From assembly GCF_900156105.1 (NCBI RefSeq), contig NZ_FTMS01000017.1, positions 36,963-100,962 of the forward strand: DNA of 64,000 nucleotides. The letters run 5' to 3'. The notes below the pieces were generated by a model. It searched no databases and was not told the DNA's origin. It was given only the letters and a program-made list of their open reading frames with translations. The DNA is from Alkalispirochaeta americana. GTDB taxonomy: Bacteria; Spirochaetota; Spirochaetia; DSM-27196; Alkalispirochaetaceae. The stretch's first letter is position 1. The number at the start of each line of letters is the position of its first letter. Below are positions 63,831 through 64,000 of this stretch, piece by piece. The position numbers and the translations under genes are program-made.

Positions 63831-63866
63831 GCCTTTATTCTGTCATTTTTTTTCTGCCTTTATTCT
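63831..63866 (-). repeat. 11-bp direct repeat upstream of a chemoreceptor gene
   Basis: gcctttattct occurs at 63831-63841 and 63856-63866, start-to-start 25 bases. On the minus strand it reads AGAATAAAGGC twice. The spacing of about 2.4 helical turns would place both copies on nearly opposite faces. Function unknown. Confidence 0.6.
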
Positions 63867-63889
63867 CCAGGGATACTGCACATCGGGAA

Positions 63890-64000
63890 TTACTCCACAA
63901 TAAACCGGTCCACAATGCCCTTGACCCGGGCAATGCCCTCACCGTTCTTGCCGCTCATCTGCTCCACGGCGGTCACGGCCTGCTGGATCTCGTCGGAACC
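63890..64000 (-). CDS. Methyl-accepting chemotaxis protein, C-terminal end (cut by window edge)
   Basis: The minus strand from the window end reads GSDEIQQAVTAVEQMSGKNG and ends DRFIVE at a TAA (63890-63892). The last part closely resembles the C-terminus of the neighbouring receptor ([20 protein letters not shown]), so it is the end of a second tandem chemoreceptor. Only 36 codons are in the window. Confidence 0.85.
   Translation of the reverse strand, partial: GSDEIQQAVTAVEQMSGKNGEGIARVKGIVDRFIVE

Noticed and set aside
1..64000. CRISPR arrays, insertion sequences, att sites or integrons
   Set aside because: No regularly spaced repeats, transposase or integrase frames, or terminal inverted repeats with target duplications were seen.

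Overview
The window looks like the chromosome of a free-living, GC-rich spirochaete (order Spirochaetales, close to Spirochaeta/Alkalispirochaeta by impression). The evidence is two FlaA-type filament sheath proteins next to FlaB-type core flagellins, a FliG paralogue, a short alanyl-tRNA synthetase of the kind known from Treponema and Borrelia, many lipoproteins, and several chemoreceptors. There is no phage, transposon, integron, CRISPR array or rRNA. Coding density is high and no gap without a gene exceeds about 260 bases.

Layout. 1-4.9 kb: 5' part of a cation efflux gene, msrA, pgeF, ridA, a PilZ protein and a chemoreceptor whose upstream region can fold into a tight three-way junction. 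4.9-12.9 kb: a large lipoprotein with a formylglycine-enzyme-like domain, a TatD hydrolase, a cyclic-nucleotide-binding histidine kinase, the flaA2/flaA1 sheath genes behind a near-consensus promoter with a palindrome over its -10 box, then a lipoprotein and a membrane protein. 12.9-17 kb: metX-metW, infC-rpmI-rplT, and a zapA gene paired with a coiled-coil partner. 17-30.7 kb: a large flagellar block. On the plus strand are a PilZ protein, a TPR protein, two flagellins, flaG, fliD, two unknown genes and tsaE-tsaB; on the minus strand, flgN-flgK-flgL-fliW-csrA. 30.8-41.7 kb: fabZ with an acyl-CoA ligase, a SPOR-domain protein, a NusG-like antiterminator leading a sugar dehydratase and a sugar aminotransferase, and a divergent xanthine-dehydrogenase-like trio. 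41.7-53.5 kb: dnaE, yggT, recG, rsmD, hisZ-hisG, two small-repeat proteins and alaS. 53.7-64 kb: an exported protein, a barrel-like protein, a FecR protein, a diguanylate cyclase and a CHASE2 adenylate cyclase, followed by a FliG paralogue, tRNA-Phe and two chemoreceptors.

How it fits together. The strongest theme is filament assembly and its control. Both flagellin leaders carry a hairpin with an A-N-GGA-N hexaloop, the classic CsrA target shape, plus a second GGA at the Shine-Dalgarno site. The csrA and fliW genes lie 5-7 kb away at the end of the hook-junction operon. Sigma-28-like promoter sequences precede the first flagellin and flgN. This suggests a FliW-CsrA-flagellin homeostat wired to late flagellar transcription, seen here by sequence only. 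A second theme is nucleotide second messengers: two PilZ proteins, one GGDEF protein, one class III cyclase and one cNMP-binding kinase. Starts were chosen from Shine-Dalgarno spacing; several are GTG or TTG and one is probably CTG.
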